64,000 nt of DNA from G963665495 sp963667575. Lineage in GTDB: Bacteria > Desulfobacterota > Desulfovibrionia > Desulfovibrionales > Desulfovibrionaceae. A program made the translations under genes and the position numbers. Below are positions 49,835 to 59,304 of the stretch, one piece after another (positions within the stretch are counted from its first letter, which is position 1; each line of letters opens with the position of its first letter). The stretch is taken from NCBI GenBank assembly GCA_963667575.2, contig CAXXHY010000054.1, positions 1 through 64,000 on the forward strand, given 5' to 3'. The notes beneath the pieces are model-generated. The model had not been told where the DNA came from. It did not search any database and saw only the letters and a program-made list of their open reading frames with translations.

Positions 49835-51820
49835 CTAGCGGTTGGTGTTCGGAATGGAACCGGGCCCCTTTATGTCCTCCTGCGTCTTTGTTTGGGAAGA
49901 CGCCGGCGATGTTGCTTGTGAATTCATCTGTGAATTCATCTGTGAAGACGTTTCCGAAGACCCGTCCTGGGGACGGATGGTAACGGTATTGGGCTGTCGA
50001 CGTGGCGGCACCGGATTTCCCGCATTGAAATTGAGCTCTTCCGAACGGAGGCTTTTGGGCCGGGGCGGAGCGGGTTTCGTGCTTTCCCTGACGATCTGGA
50101 AGGGCTTCGAGGCCTCTTCGGGCGAAACAGTGGACGGGTCCGCGTCGCCATCCTGAGGCAGCTGGTCCGTGGTCATGTCCGCGTCTACGCCCCCGTCCGC
50201 GTCGGCATTGTCCAGATACAGCCAGAGCAGGGTCTGCTGGTCGGGCGTACCGCTTTCTTCGAGTCCGTGGCTTTTCTGAAAATTCTTCAAGGCCTGAACC
50301 GTGCCCGGCCCCACCACGCCGTCCAGTTCCTTGTCGTAAAAGCCGAAATCCTGCAACCGGCGTTGCAGTTCCCGGATTTCGTCGCCTTTGTAGCGCCTGG
50401 TGAAATGGGTGATTTCAATGGGAGGCTGCCAGAGCGCCAGCCATTGGGCGCCCGTACCTGTAAGCTGATGCCAGGGAAAATAGCTTACGGAAATTTTGCC
50501 GTCCGGCGGCCGGTCTTCGAGGGGCACCAGGCGAAGGTTCTTGGTTTCGGCCTTGTCCGTGGGCAGGCTGAGAATAAAGCTGTCCAGCTGTTTTTCTTCC
50601 ACGGCATTGCGCAGGGGCCCGGCAAGATAGTTGAGCCCCCAGGGTGCCAGAAAATCTGCGGATGCCTTGAGGAGTTCGCTGCTTTCACCAGGTTCGGTGG
50701 GCGGTATGTTATTCGCTTTTGGCTGGTTAATCGTATGGTTGGCCGCAGGCGAGTCCTCGATGATGGGATCGAGTTCGGCATTGTTGCCGTTGGGTGCTGC
50801 AGCATCAGCCTGTTTGGCTGGAGCAGCGGAAAGCGCTGTTACCTGCGAATTATCCGCAAGGGGCGGGGCGTCGTCAAAACTGTCGCCCCCAGGCAGGAAC
50901 ATGAAAACCAGGCCGGCGATAATGGCCACTGATGCGGCTCCGATGCCGCCGTAAATGCTGAACTGTTTGAAACTGACCCGGCGCAGGCTGCTGGCAACGG
51001 TTTTGTTCCAGGCGGCCACGTCTTTTACGCCTTCATATACGGTGCGTCTGGAAACACGACGTTCGCCCAGCGCCACCATGGCGTACATGGTCTTTTCCAT
51101 CAGCAGATTGATCATCCGCAGGTTGCCGCCCGAAACCTCGCACAACAGCCTGTGGGCTTTTTCTTCAAGGTAGAGTTGCGATCCCACGGCGGACAGTTTG
51201 AAATTGACGTAATGGGCGATTTCATCCGGATTGAGCGGAGGCAGGGTGAGGAACACGTTGATGCGGCTGGTTAGCTGGCGCATTTCCGGCTGGTCCAGCT
51301 TGGTCTTGAGCTCGGGCTGGCCGGTGAGCAGGATCTGTACGAGTTTTTCCCCGTTGAGTTCGAGGTTGGAAAGCATACGCAGGGCTTCCATGCACTGGAA
51401 GTCCAGGTTGTGAGCTTCATCTATGATAATGGCGCAGTTGTGCCCGGCGCGGTGTTCTTCCAGAAAAAAAGTGTGCAGGGAGTCGATGAGCGTACTGAGA
51501 TGCGGTGTCTCGGGCAAGGCAATGCCGTAGTCCTGCACCAGGGTCTGCAGCAGTTCGTATTTGTCCACCGCCGTATTGAACACCCAGGAGGTCCGGACAT
51601 TGGATTCTTCCAGCAACGGCAGCAGCTGCAGCAGCAGGGAGGTCTTGCCCAGGCCCACTTCACCGATGAACACCAGGAAGCCCTTGTGGGACTTGATGCC
51701 ATAGGCCAGGACCTCGAGAATCCGGTTGGTGGTCTCGGTCTGGAAGTAATGATCCCGGCAGGCCCCAGGTGGAAAGGGGTTGTCGTTGAATCCCAGGGTA
51801 TCGTAAATAGTTGAAGTCAT
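49835..51820 (-). CDS. ExeA/MshM-type AAA ATPase with C-terminal peptidoglycan-binding domain
   Basis: 661 aa from ATG 51820 (GGGGAG ahead); the open frame continues to 52099 without homology. N-terminal AAA (Walker A GEVGLGKT, Walker B CAIIIDEAHNL, LTGQPELKTKL) is followed by a helix (IYGGIGAASVAIIAGLVFMFL, ~310-330). A periplasmic linker leads to a PG-binding_1 domain (RELQRRLQDFGFYDKELDGVVGP), then a Pro/Ser-rich tail ending in a tandem NSQMNSQATSPASSQTK. GspA/ExeA proteins use this layout to place the secretin in the cell wall. Confidence 0.9.
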   Translation of the reverse strand: MTSTIYDTLGFNDNPFPPGACRDHYFQTETTNRILEVLAYGIKSHKGFLVFIGEVGLGKTSLLLQLLPLLEESNVRTSWVFNTAVDKYELLQTLVQDYGIALPETPHLSTLIDSLHTFFLEEHRAGHNCAIIIDEAHNLDFQCMEALRMLSNLELNGEKLVQILLTGQPELKTKLDQPEMRQLTSRINVFLTLPPLNPDEIAHYVNFKLSAVGSQLYLEEKAHRLLCEVSGGNLRMINLLMEKTMYAMVALGERRVSRRTVYEGVKDVAAWNKTVASSLRRVSFKQFSIYGGIGAASVAIIAGLVFMFLPGGDSFDDAPPLADNSQVTALSAAPAKQADAAAPNGNNAELDPIIEDSPAANHTINQPKANNIPPTEPGESSELLKASADFLAPWGLNYLAGPLRNAVEEKQLDSFILSLPTDKAETKNLRLVPLEDRPPDGKISVSYFPWHQLTGTGAQWLALWQPPIEITHFTRRYKGDEIRELQRRLQDFGFYDKELDGVVGPGTVQALKNFQKSHGLEESGTPDQQTLLWLYLDNADADGGVDADMTTDQLPQDGDADPSTVSPEEASKPFQIVRESTKPAPPRPKSLRSEELNFNAGNPVPPRRQPNTVTIRPQDGSSETSSQMNSQMNSQATSPASSQTKTQEDIKGPGSIPNTNR

Positions 51821-51965
51821 TGGCTCCCCATAACGAACAAAGCTGCATTTTGCAATGGCTGGTTCGGAAAGGCAAGGGCCTGGGCCATGCCCGTCCGTAC
51901 CGGAACGGTTATTTTTATAGATTTTCCCACAGAGACGGATGGTTAGCGGGTATTGCGAAATTACA

Positions 51966-52934
51966 TCAGAGATGTTTGGAGAAAAAATCCACCAGCCGCT
52001 GTTCCGACCAGTAGGTTTTTCCCCTGCGCGGCACAAACCCCACATGGCCCCCGTGTTCGGGAGACTCGAAGAACAGGCAGGGATTTTCAGACGCCGCATC
52101 CGCGGGGTAGCACAGGGGCGAAAGAAAGGGATCGTCCTGCGCGTTCACAAGCAGGGTGGGAATGTGGATGTTGTGCAGGAACTGGAGGCTGGAACTGCGC
52201 TGGTAATAGTCCCTGGCACTGGAAAAACCGTGCAAGGGAGCGGTATAGCGTTCGTCGAATTCCTCAAAGGTCCGGATGGAGTCGATGCCGTCGAGGTTCA
52301 GCTCCAGTTCCGGAAACAGGGCGGCTTTTTGCCGCACTTTCGGAATCAGTGTCCGCATGAAATAATACATGTAGATGCTGTTGGCCGGGCGGTTCATCTC
52401 CCGTGCCGCGGAACACAGATCGCAGGGCACGGAAAAGACCCCCGCGCAGGCCACCTCTCCGGGCACCATGTCCGGGCACTCCCCAAGGTATTTGAGGGTC
52501 TGGTTGCCCCCCATGCTGAATCCGACCAGTCCGGCGTGGTCATAGCGTCCGCTGGAAAGCGCGTACGTCAATACCGTGTGCAGGTCGTCGGTGGTGCCCG
52601 AATGATAGAATCTGGGCGTGCGGTTCAGTTCGCCGGAGCAGCCCCGAAAATTGAAGTTCAGCGTATCCCATCCGGCCTGGTTCAGCGCCAGTGCCGCGCC
52701 CGAGGTGTAGCGGCGGCGCGAGTTGCCCTCCAGACCGTGCGAAATCACGGCCAGCCTGGACGCTCCCACGCGGCTCCAGTCCAGATCCAGAAAATCGTTG
52801 TCCGGCGTGTCGATGCGCTCGCGCGTATAGCGTACGCGGGGGCAGGGCCGGCACTTGGATGCGAAAATGGTCGCAACGTGTCCCACCGTAAAAGGGAAGC
52901 GCGGATGGTATGAGGATACTGCTATGTTGGGCAT
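51966..52934 (-). CDS. YheT-type alpha/beta hydrolase
   Basis: 322 aa. Family features are HPRFPFTVGHVATIFAS, VISHGLEGNSRRRYTSG (oxyanion region), FNFRGCSGELNRTPRFYHSGTTDDL, the nucleophile elbow VGFSMGGNQTLKYLGE (catalytic Ser), NAQDDPFLSP (Asp) and HGGHVGFVP (His). This group includes E. coli YheT, for which no physiological substrate is settled. Separate transcription unit between the ATPase gene and the two-component pair. Confidence 0.9.
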   Translation of the reverse strand: MPNIAVSSYHPRFPFTVGHVATIFASKCRPCPRVRYTRERIDTPDNDFLDLDWSRVGASRLAVISHGLEGNSRRRYTSGAALALNQAGWDTLNFNFRGCSGELNRTPRFYHSGTTDDLHTVLTYALSSGRYDHAGLVGFSMGGNQTLKYLGECPDMVPGEVACAGVFSVPCDLCSAAREMNRPANSIYMYYFMRTLIPKVRQKAALFPELELNLDGIDSIRTFEEFDERYTAPLHGFSSARDYYQRSSSLQFLHNIHIPTLLVNAQDDPFLSPLCYPADAASENPCLFFESPEHGGHVGFVPRRGKTYWSEQRLVDFFSKHL

Positions 52935-53091
52935 GGGGCTAGATAGCGCCGGAGCGGGCGGGACTGCAAGCGAAAAATCAGTTGTCAGTAGAGGAAGTTT
53001 CGGGCGGCAAAATTCTGATTTGCCAAAGACGGGGACAAGCCTCTATAGTCGCACTTTGTGGAATAATTAACAAAGCAACGGGCGGCCAGCG

Positions 53092-54525
53092 ATGAAACGT
53101 TTGTTCACCATCAACATCCGGCAGAAAATCGTACTGGGGCTGGTTCTTATGACAGCGGCTCTGGGGTCTCTGGCCTATATCTCCTATTCGAACCTGGAGG
53201 CCATGGAAAAAAAGTTTGCGCTTGTTGAATTTGCAGATGACGTAAGCAACATGATGCTGGAGATACGGCGTTCGGAAAAAAACTGGCTGCTGTATGGCGG
53301 GGACGACAACCTGGCCGAGAATATGAAGTATTCCAATGAGGTCAGGGGGCTTCTGGATGCGGTCGCCCCGGAGGTGACGGATTCGTCCGTCAATGCGCGC
53401 CTGAAACGCCTGGGGGCCGTGCTGGACGCGTACCAGCAGGCCTGGCAGGAGCTGGTCAACGAGAATCCGGGACCGGTCCGGACGCAGAAAGTGGAACATC
53501 TGCGCGAGGTGGGCAAGGAGCTGGTGGAACAGACCAGCACGCTCACACGCATCGAGCGTACGGAGATTCTCACCATCACCAAGCGGCTGCGGCGCACCCT
53601 GCTGTATTCCGTGGTGATAACGGCCCTGCTGGCAGCTGGGCTTATGGTTTTCGTGACCTTCAAAATATTTCTGCCCCTCAAGGTCATCGAGCAGACAACC
53701 ACGCGCATAGCCAACGGCAACTTCGAGCCCCTGCCTATCTGGAATACCAACGACGAAATCGAACGTCTGATGCAGGGCTTCAACCGCATGGTCCGGGAAC
53801 TGGAAAACCGGCAGGACCAGCTGGTGCAGGCCCAGAAGCTCTCTTCCATCGGTACGCTGGCCTCGGGCATCGCCCACCAGTTGAACAACCCCCTGAACAA
53901 TATTTCCACTTCCTGCCAGATTCTGATGGAAGAGGAAGAAGCCGACCCGGAATTCGCCGCCAAGATGCTGCGCAATGTCGAACAGGAAACCCTGCGCGCG
54001 CGCGACATCGTCCGCGGGCTGCTGGAGTTCTCCCGCCATCAGGAATTTTCCCTTTCCTGGACCAGGCTTTCGTTCGTGGTCAAACGGTCCGTGGATCTGG
54101 TCTCCAGCCATGCCCCGGCCGGGGTGGACATGAAGGCCGATGTTGCGGACGACATCCGGGTCTTGATGGATCCGCAGCGAATGCAGGAGTGCCTGATAAA
54201 TCTCATGCTCAACGCCTACCAGGCCATCGAGCGCCCTCCGGGAACCGTGAAGATCTTCACCACTCCGGCACCGGAAAAGGGACGCATTTTTCTTGTTGTG
54301 GAAGATACGGGCAAGGGCATTGAAAAACAGCATCTTTCCAGGGTGTTCGATCCCTTTTTTACCACCAAGGACGTGGGCAGCGGCACCGGGCTGGGCTTGT
54401 ACATCGTGTACGGCATCATCAAACAGCACGGCGGAGACATCAAGGTCGAAAGCGAAGTGGGCAAAGGCACCCGTTTCCTGATCGAACTGCCCTATGAAGA
54501 AGCCCCGGAGGACGGCACCGCATGA
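53092..54525 (+). CDS. NtrB-type membrane sensor kinase
   Basis: 477 aa. TM1 (IVLGLVLMTAALGSLAYISY), a four-helix-type periplasmic domain (~30-165), TM2 (LLYSVVITALLAAGLMVFVTF), HAMP, then the H-box ASGIAHQLNNPLNNISTSCQ, N-box LINLMLNAYQAI and G-boxes VVEDTGKGIEKQHL and GSGTGLGLYIVYG. The residue after the phospho-accepting His is Gln, where NtrB-type kinases usually have Glu (AHEINNPL). The stop overlaps the regulator start by 4 bp. Confidence 0.93.
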   Translation: MKRLFTINIRQKIVLGLVLMTAALGSLAYISYSNLEAMEKKFALVEFADDVSNMMLEIRRSEKNWLLYGGDDNLAENMKYSNEVRGLLDAVAPEVTDSSVNARLKRLGAVLDAYQQAWQELVNENPGPVRTQKVEHLREVGKELVEQTSTLTRIERTEILTITKRLRRTLLYSVVITALLAAGLMVFVTFKIFLPLKVIEQTTTRIANGNFEPLPIWNTNDEIERLMQGFNRMVRELENRQDQLVQAQKLSSIGTLASGIAHQLNNPLNNISTSCQILMEEEEADPEFAAKMLRNVEQETLRARDIVRGLLEFSRHQEFSLSWTRLSFVVKRSVDLVSSHAPAGVDMKADVADDIRVLMDPQRMQECLINLMLNAYQAIERPPGTVKIFTTPAPEKGRIFLVVEDTGKGIEKQHLSRVFDPFFTTKDVGSGTGLGLYIVYGIIKQHGGDIKVESEVGKGTRFLIELPYEEAPEDGTA

Positions 54526-55889
54526 GCGAGTGCAGTATTCTGATCGTCGAGGATGAAGCCATTGCCAGGGAAAACCTGGTCCATGTGCTCGGGCGCGACG
54601 GCTGCCACGTACGCCAGGCCGTGGATGGTCAGGACGCCTTGGGCGTTTTGTCCCAGGAAGAGTTCGACCTGGTGATCACCGACCTCAAGATGCCGGGTCT
54701 GAGCGGTCTGGAGGTGCTCGAACAGATCAAGTCCACCAGTCCGGACACCGAAGTCCTGGTGGTCACGGGATACGCCACCGTGGACACGGCCGTGGAGGCC
54801 ATGCAGAAGGGCGCGTATCATTACATGGAAAAGCCCTTCAAGATCGCCCAGCTGCGCGCGCTGGTCCAGGGGGCGCTGGAAAAGCGGCGCCTCAGGCTGG
54901 AGGTCAAACGGCTGCGCGAGGAAATCTCCGGGGGCGGCAGCGTGCAGATCGTGGGCGAGAGTCCGGCCATCCGCAGCCTCAAGGAAACCATCGCCCAGGT
55001 GGCGCCGGTGGACAGCAATGTGCTGATCCTGGGAGAAACCGGCACCGGCAAGGAACTGGTGGCCAGGTCCATCCACATGGCCAGTTCGCGCAGCCACAAG
55101 CGCTTTCTGGCGGTCAACTGCGCCTCTTTCAATGAGGAACTCCTGGCAAACGAACTGTTCGGGCATGAAGCCGGCGCCTTTACCGGCGCCAAGAACATCA
55201 AGAAAGGTCTGCTCGAATCCGCCAACCAGGGAACGTTTTTTCTGGACGAAATCGGCGACATGAAGCTCGAGATGCAGGCCAAGCTGCTGCGCGTCCTGGA
55301 AACCCGGTCCATGATCCGTATCGGTGGTTCGGAGGAGATCCCCATTGACGTGCGCATTCTTGCTGCCACCAACAAGGACCTCAAAAAGGAAGTGGCCGAG
55401 GAGCAGTTCCGGCAGGATCTGTACTACCGGCTCAACGTCATCACCATTCATGTCCCGGCTTTGTCCGAAAGGCGCCAGGACATTCCACTGCTTTGCAATT
55501 TCTTCGTACAGAACTACGCACGTGCCATGGGCAAGGAAATCACCCAGGTCTCGCCCGAGGTGATGCAGATTCTGGAGACTTACGAATTTCCGGGAAATAT
55601 CCGCGAGCTGGCCAATATCATGGAGCGCGCCGTGGTGATGTGCAACGGCCGTACGGTGCAGGCAGCCCATCTGCCGCCGGATATTCAGGGGCTGGGCTGG
55701 CATGTCATCCGTCCGGTGGAGGAATCCGGACCCGGTCCGGTCGAGCTCATTACCATCAAGGAAAACGAGATCCGGCATATCAAGCGGGTCCTGGAAGCCG
55801 TGGAAGGCAACAAGACCAAAGCCGCGGAAATTCTGGGCGTTGATCGCGCGTCCCTGTGGCGCAAGCTCAAGCGCCTCGGACTGGATTGA
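54522..55889 (+). CDS. NtrC-family response regulator
   Basis: 455 aa. Receiver domain (ILIVEDEA acidic pocket, phospho-Asp in DLVITDLKMPG, VVTGYAT, Lys in MEKPF), AAA+ sigma-54 domain (GETGTGKE, ANELFGHEAGAFTGA, GTFFLDEIGDM, RQDLYYRLNV) and a Fis-type HTH (VEGNKTKAAEILGVDRASLWRKLKRLG). Partner of the kinase just upstream. No sigma-54 site was recognised beside it, so targets are unknown; the neighbouring TRAP/asparaginase genes are candidates. Confidence 0.95.
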   Translation: MSECSILIVEDEAIARENLVHVLGRDGCHVRQAVDGQDALGVLSQEEFDLVITDLKMPGLSGLEVLEQIKSTSPDTEVLVVTGYATVDTAVEAMQKGAYHYMEKPFKIAQLRALVQGALEKRRLRLEVKRLREEISGGGSVQIVGESPAIRSLKETIAQVAPVDSNVLILGETGTGKELVARSIHMASSRSHKRFLAVNCASFNEELLANELFGHEAGAFTGAKNIKKGLLESANQGTFFLDEIGDMKLEMQAKLLRVLETRSMIRIGGSEEIPIDVRILAATNKDLKKEVAEEQFRQDLYYRLNVITIHVPALSERRQDIPLLCNFFVQNYARAMGKEITQVSPEVMQILETYEFPGNIRELANIMERAVVMCNGRTVQAAHLPPDIQGLGWHVIRPVEESGPGPVELITIKENEIRHIKRVLEAVEGNKTKAAEILGVDRASLWRKLKRLGLD

Positions 55890-55947
55890 TACGAGCTGAA
55901 AATCCGCCGGCCTTTCAAGGAAATACCGGCCGGATGCGGAGGGCTGG

Positions 55948-56670
55948 TTAGCGGTACGTCAGGTTGGTTTCCCAGCTGGCGCTGCTGACGCGGATGGCTT
56001 CGCGTACGGCGTTTTCGTCTTTTTCTTCAATAGCCTTGAGAATGGCCTTGTGGTCCTTGAGCGCCACATCGGGAAGCGTCCGCATGGAAGTCTCGATGGA
56101 GGCGTCAAAGAGTTCCATCATGGTTTCCCCTATGCGGATGACCAGCGGATTGTGCGTGGCCTGCAGCACGGCCCGGTGAAAGGCCAGGTCGTATCGCGAA
56201 TCCTGCACCTTGGAAGACAGCGCGTTTTCCAGATCCCGTATGGTGGCTCTGATGCGTACGAGGTCCTGGGGCGTGGCGCGGTGCATGGCCATTATCGTAT
56301 AGGCGGGTTCGTACATGGCCCGCAGTTCGAGCATGTCCTTGGTGACCCCTTTTGCCAGAATCATCTGAAAAACCAAGGAGTTCAGCGCATCTTCACTGGG
56401 ATGCTCGCGGATTTTGGTTCCCTGACCACGGCGAACCTCCAGGATGCCCATGGCCTGCAGCATTTTGATGGCTTCCCGTACGCTGGATTTGCCCACGCCG
56501 AGATTGCGGGTCAGCTCCGCTTCGGAAGGGAGGTAATCGCCCGGAGCAAGTTCGTCGTTGATCAGCGCCTGTTTGATACGCTCGATGACAAGCAAAACCA
56601 CGGATCCCTGCTGCAGGGGTGTGGAAAGCGAATTGCTTGAAAATGGAGAAGCCTTACGCGGTAGAGCCAT
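55948..56670 (-). CDS. GntR/FadR-family regulator (FCD domain)
   Basis: 240 aa. Winged helix at ~25-90 (VIERIKQALINDELAPGDYLPSEAELTRNLGVGKSSVREAIKML, RRGQGTKI). FCD domain at ~105-235 with metal-site-like residues (YDLAFHRAVLQATHNP, LKDHKAILKAIEEKDEN). Such regulators often control carboxylate use. It lies beside the larA-like/asparaginase/TRAP cluster and is its likely regulator. Repeated ATGTC/GACAT sites upstream of dctP (62376-62401) could be a target. Confidence 0.9.
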   Translation of the reverse strand: MALPRKASPFSSNSLSTPLQQGSVVLLVIERIKQALINDELAPGDYLPSEAELTRNLGVGKSSVREAIKMLQAMGILEVRRGQGTKIREHPSEDALNSLVFQMILAKGVTKDMLELRAMYEPAYTIMAMHRATPQDLVRIRATIRDLENALSSKVQDSRYDLAFHRAVLQATHNPLVIRIGETMMELFDASIETSMRTLPDVALKDHKAILKAIEEKDENAVREAIRVSSASWETNLTYR

Positions 56671-56897
56671 TACACTATCCTGAATAGATTATATCTCAAA
56701 ATCACCGGCTTACATGACGGTAGAAACTGCATGATGTTGTTGCGAGAGCAAGTAGATAGAATTGATTGCGGTGATTTGCAAGTTCAATTCAAACAAAATT
56801 GTATATTATCGGTCTCTGACCCTTGTCAAGTTGCTCTTAACGCTCAACTGCGCATACGTCTGTACCGGAGCTCACAGGGCACCGGACACCGCTCTTG

Positions 56898-58157
56898 CTA
56901 GACGGTGTCGGGGCGCAGCAAGGGCAGCGTTGACCCTCCGTACGGCATGACCAGAACAGTGGCCTTGTTTCCCTTTTTTTTCATGGCCGCGTCCAGTGCT
57001 TCCTGGACTGTTTCAAATGGCTGCATGAACAGCGTACGGACCAGTTCCGGAGCCATTTCGGAAACCAGGTAGATTTCCGTGTTTTCCAGTACCAGGGCAA
57101 TGGCCGCGGCCTTGTGTCCGCCCAGCTGAAAATCCGCAGCGATGCGCTCCACGAGATCCTCTGGTTTGCGGGCTGCGGTGATCCATTGTTCGAAAACCGC
57201 TTCGCCCAGTCCTTCTTTGCAGGACCCCGCAAGGATGATGACGCCGCCTTTTTTGACCGCATGCTTGGCGTTGTCCAGGGCTTTCTGCGTCTGGTAGAGA
57301 TTGAGATCCTTGGGGCTTCCTCCCTGGGAAACGATTACGATATCAGCCAGTTCGGGGATGCCGATTCCATAGAGCCGGTCCAGAAAACGGCAGCCCTCGC
57401 GGTGCGCCTCTATATAATGCCCGGCCACCGCGTGGATGATTTCCTTGTGCGCATCCAGAACCACGTTTACGAGAAAATCAATGGGGCAGAACGCAATGGC
57501 TTCTTCCAGGTCCGTACGGACCGGATTGTCCTCCAGGCGTCCGGCAACGGCCTCGGGCCGTATCATGAACCGGTGGTTGGCCTGGATGGCGCTGCGGGTG
57601 GAGACTCCGGGCATGATGGCTTTTGCCCCGCCGCTGTAGCCGGCGAAATAGTGGTATTCGATGTTGCCCAGGCAGATGCGCCGGTCGGCTTTGGCCACGG
57701 TGCTGTTTATTTCCACGGGCGTACCGCTGGCAGTGTGCCCCAGGAGTACGAACTCCTCCGATGTGCTGTCGATGCAGCGGATGGTCCGGAGAATCTCGAC
57801 GCCGACCAGCTTTTCCATTTCTTCGGGCCTGTGCTGGCGATGGCTGCCAAGGGCAAAGACAATGCTGATGTCCGCATCGCGGATTCCGGCTTCACGGAGT
57901 TGGTCCAGCAAAAGGGGCAGCACGACTCGGGAAGGCATGGGGCGGGTGATGTCGCTGGTGACAATGGCCACGGTCTCGCCGGGGCGGACGCATTGGCTCA
58001 GTTTTGCCGTACCGATGGGAGAAGCCAGGGCCTTGCGCAGGGCATCCAATCCGTGTTCGCCGCATTCCAGAGGGTTGGGTTCGAGCACCCCCATGACATT
58101 TTCATCTGGAATACGGATGGTCTGCGGTTGATCGCCATATCCGATTTCTAACTGCAT
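56898..58157 (-). CDS. LarA-family (nickel-pincer) racemase/epimerase
   Basis: 419 aa. LarA-type residues are visible: SDITRPMPS, the catalytic His in FALGSHRQHRPEEM, the second His in LGNIEYHYFAGYSGGAKAIMPGV, and the cofactor Lys in GGAKA. LarA racemises lactate using a nickel pincer nucleotide made by LarB, LarC and LarE, none of which is in the window. Homologues act on other 2-hydroxy acids, including malate. The neighbouring asparaginase and dicarboxylate-type TRAP genes make a C4 hydroxy acid a reasonable candidate. An isolated larA homologue needs the cofactor genes elsewhere in the genome. Confidence 0.82.
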   Translation of the reverse strand: MQLEIGYGDQPQTIRIPDENVMGVLEPNPLECGEHGLDALRKALASPIGTAKLSQCVRPGETVAIVTSDITRPMPSRVVLPLLLDQLREAGIRDADISIVFALGSHRQHRPEEMEKLVGVEILRTIRCIDSTSEEFVLLGHTASGTPVEINSTVAKADRRICLGNIEYHYFAGYSGGAKAIMPGVSTRSAIQANHRFMIRPEAVAGRLEDNPVRTDLEEAIAFCPIDFLVNVVLDAHKEIIHAVAGHYIEAHREGCRFLDRLYGIGIPELADIVIVSQGGSPKDLNLYQTQKALDNAKHAVKKGGVIILAGSCKEGLGEAVFEQWITAARKPEDLVERIAADFQLGGHKAAAIALVLENTEIYLVSEMAPELVRTLFMQPFETVQEALDAAMKKKGNKATVLVMPYGGSTLPLLRPDTV

Positions 58158-58228
58158 GATTTTTTCCCTTGTAATAAAAACGCTGAAAAACTGTTTTCAA
58201 TGGGGCTGTTATGGACTGTGTTGAAAAA

Positions 58229-58285
58229 GAAAAATGCTGCAGTGGACGGCTCAACTACAGCACGGTCCAACAGCAGCATTTTTTC
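58229..58285. terminator. Bidirectional-looking hairpin between the asparaginase and larA-like genes
   Basis: AAAATGCTGC / GCAGCATTTT arms around a ~32-nt loop, with A-run on the left and T-run on the right. It lies 17 bp past the asparaginase stop on the minus strand, where it could attenuate read-through into the larA-like gene. Confidence 0.6.
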
Positions 58286-58301
58286 ATCGCATAGCAACCA
58301 C

Positions 58302-59279
58302 TTACGCGGCAAACGCCTTGCACAAGGCCTCTGCGGACCGCACGCCGGATGCGAGCAGCACGGTCAGTTTGATACGGGCTTTGAGGGGAGCGTAGTCGTG
58401 ACCCATGATCACGCCACGGGAGGCCAGATCGTTGACCCCGCCGGAAAAATCATACACCGGATGGACGCGTCCCTGCCCGCAGGTGGAGGTGATCACCATG
58501 GGGATGCCCTTGTTCAGGGCGTAGACGATGGATTCCACCCAGCTCGGAGGAATATGACCGCGACCGAGACCTTCAAGGATGATGCCCTGGGCGCCGTCGT
58601 CCGCCAGGAGCTTTACATCGCGGCCGTTGCTGCCCAGGCTGGCTTTGACAATTTCAACACGGGGAAAGTCCGACTCGGGGGAGTAGAGCTCGCGGCTGGC
58701 TGGCCTGCGGCGAATCCAGCATTTGCCCTTGTCCACAAATCCAAGATGTCCGTAGCCCGGCGAGGTAAAGGCATCCACGTTGAAGGCGTGCATTTTGTGC
58801 ACGGTTTTCGCGTCGTAGACACCCTCGTTGAAGACCACGAGCACACCCAAGCCCTTGCAGTCCGGACAGGATGCCGTGACCACCGCATCGCGGATATTGG
58901 TGAAGGCGTCCGTGCCTTCCTCACAGGGAGTGCGCTGGGCGCCGGTGAACACGACGGGTTTGTCTCCGTCGTACAGCAGATCCATAAAATAGGAGGATTC
59001 CTCCAGGGTGTCCGTGCCGTGTGTGACGACGATGCCGCAGACTTCGGGATCCTGGGTATAGGCGTTAACCCTTTCGCGCAGCTGCATGAGCTTGTCGAAG
59101 TCCATGGCGTTGCTGGGTACCTGAAAGACGGATTCCACCTCAACAGGAATCTGGAGCTGCAATCTCTCGAGATCGATGAGTTTTTCGCCGGGGAGCGCTC
59201 CGGATGCATAGAGTCCGGTCTCCTTGTTTTGCACACTGGCTATGGTGCCGCCAGTTGTCAGTACTACCACTTTATTCAT
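58302..59279 (-). CDS. L-asparaginase
   Basis: 325 aa. Both asparaginase signatures are present: VVLTTGGTIAS with the nucleophilic Thr, and GIVVTHGTDTLEESSYFMDLL with the second Thr and Asp. Also SNAMDFDKLMQL and ITSTCGQGRVHP. There is no signal peptide, so the enzyme is cytoplasmic and would convert imported asparagine (or glutamine) to aspartate and ammonia. It lies 25 bp after dctM, in the TRAP operon. Confidence 0.93.
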   Translation of the reverse strand: MNKVVVLTTGGTIASVQNKETGLYASGALPGEKLIDLERLQLQIPVEVESVFQVPSNAMDFDKLMQLRERVNAYTQDPEVCGIVVTHGTDTLEESSYFMDLLYDGDKPVVFTGAQRTPCEEGTDAFTNIRDAVVTASCPDCKGLGVLVVFNEGVYDAKTVHKMHAFNVDAFTSPGYGHLGFVDKGKCWIRRRPASRELYSPESDFPRVEIVKASLGSNGRDVKLLADDGAQGIILEGLGRGHIPPSWVESIVYALNKGIPMVITSTCGQGRVHPVYDFSGGVNDLASRGVIMGHDYAPLKARIKLTVLLASGVRSAEALCKAFAA

Positions 59280-59304
59280 TGCTATTCCTCCGGGAGCAGC
59301 TCGG

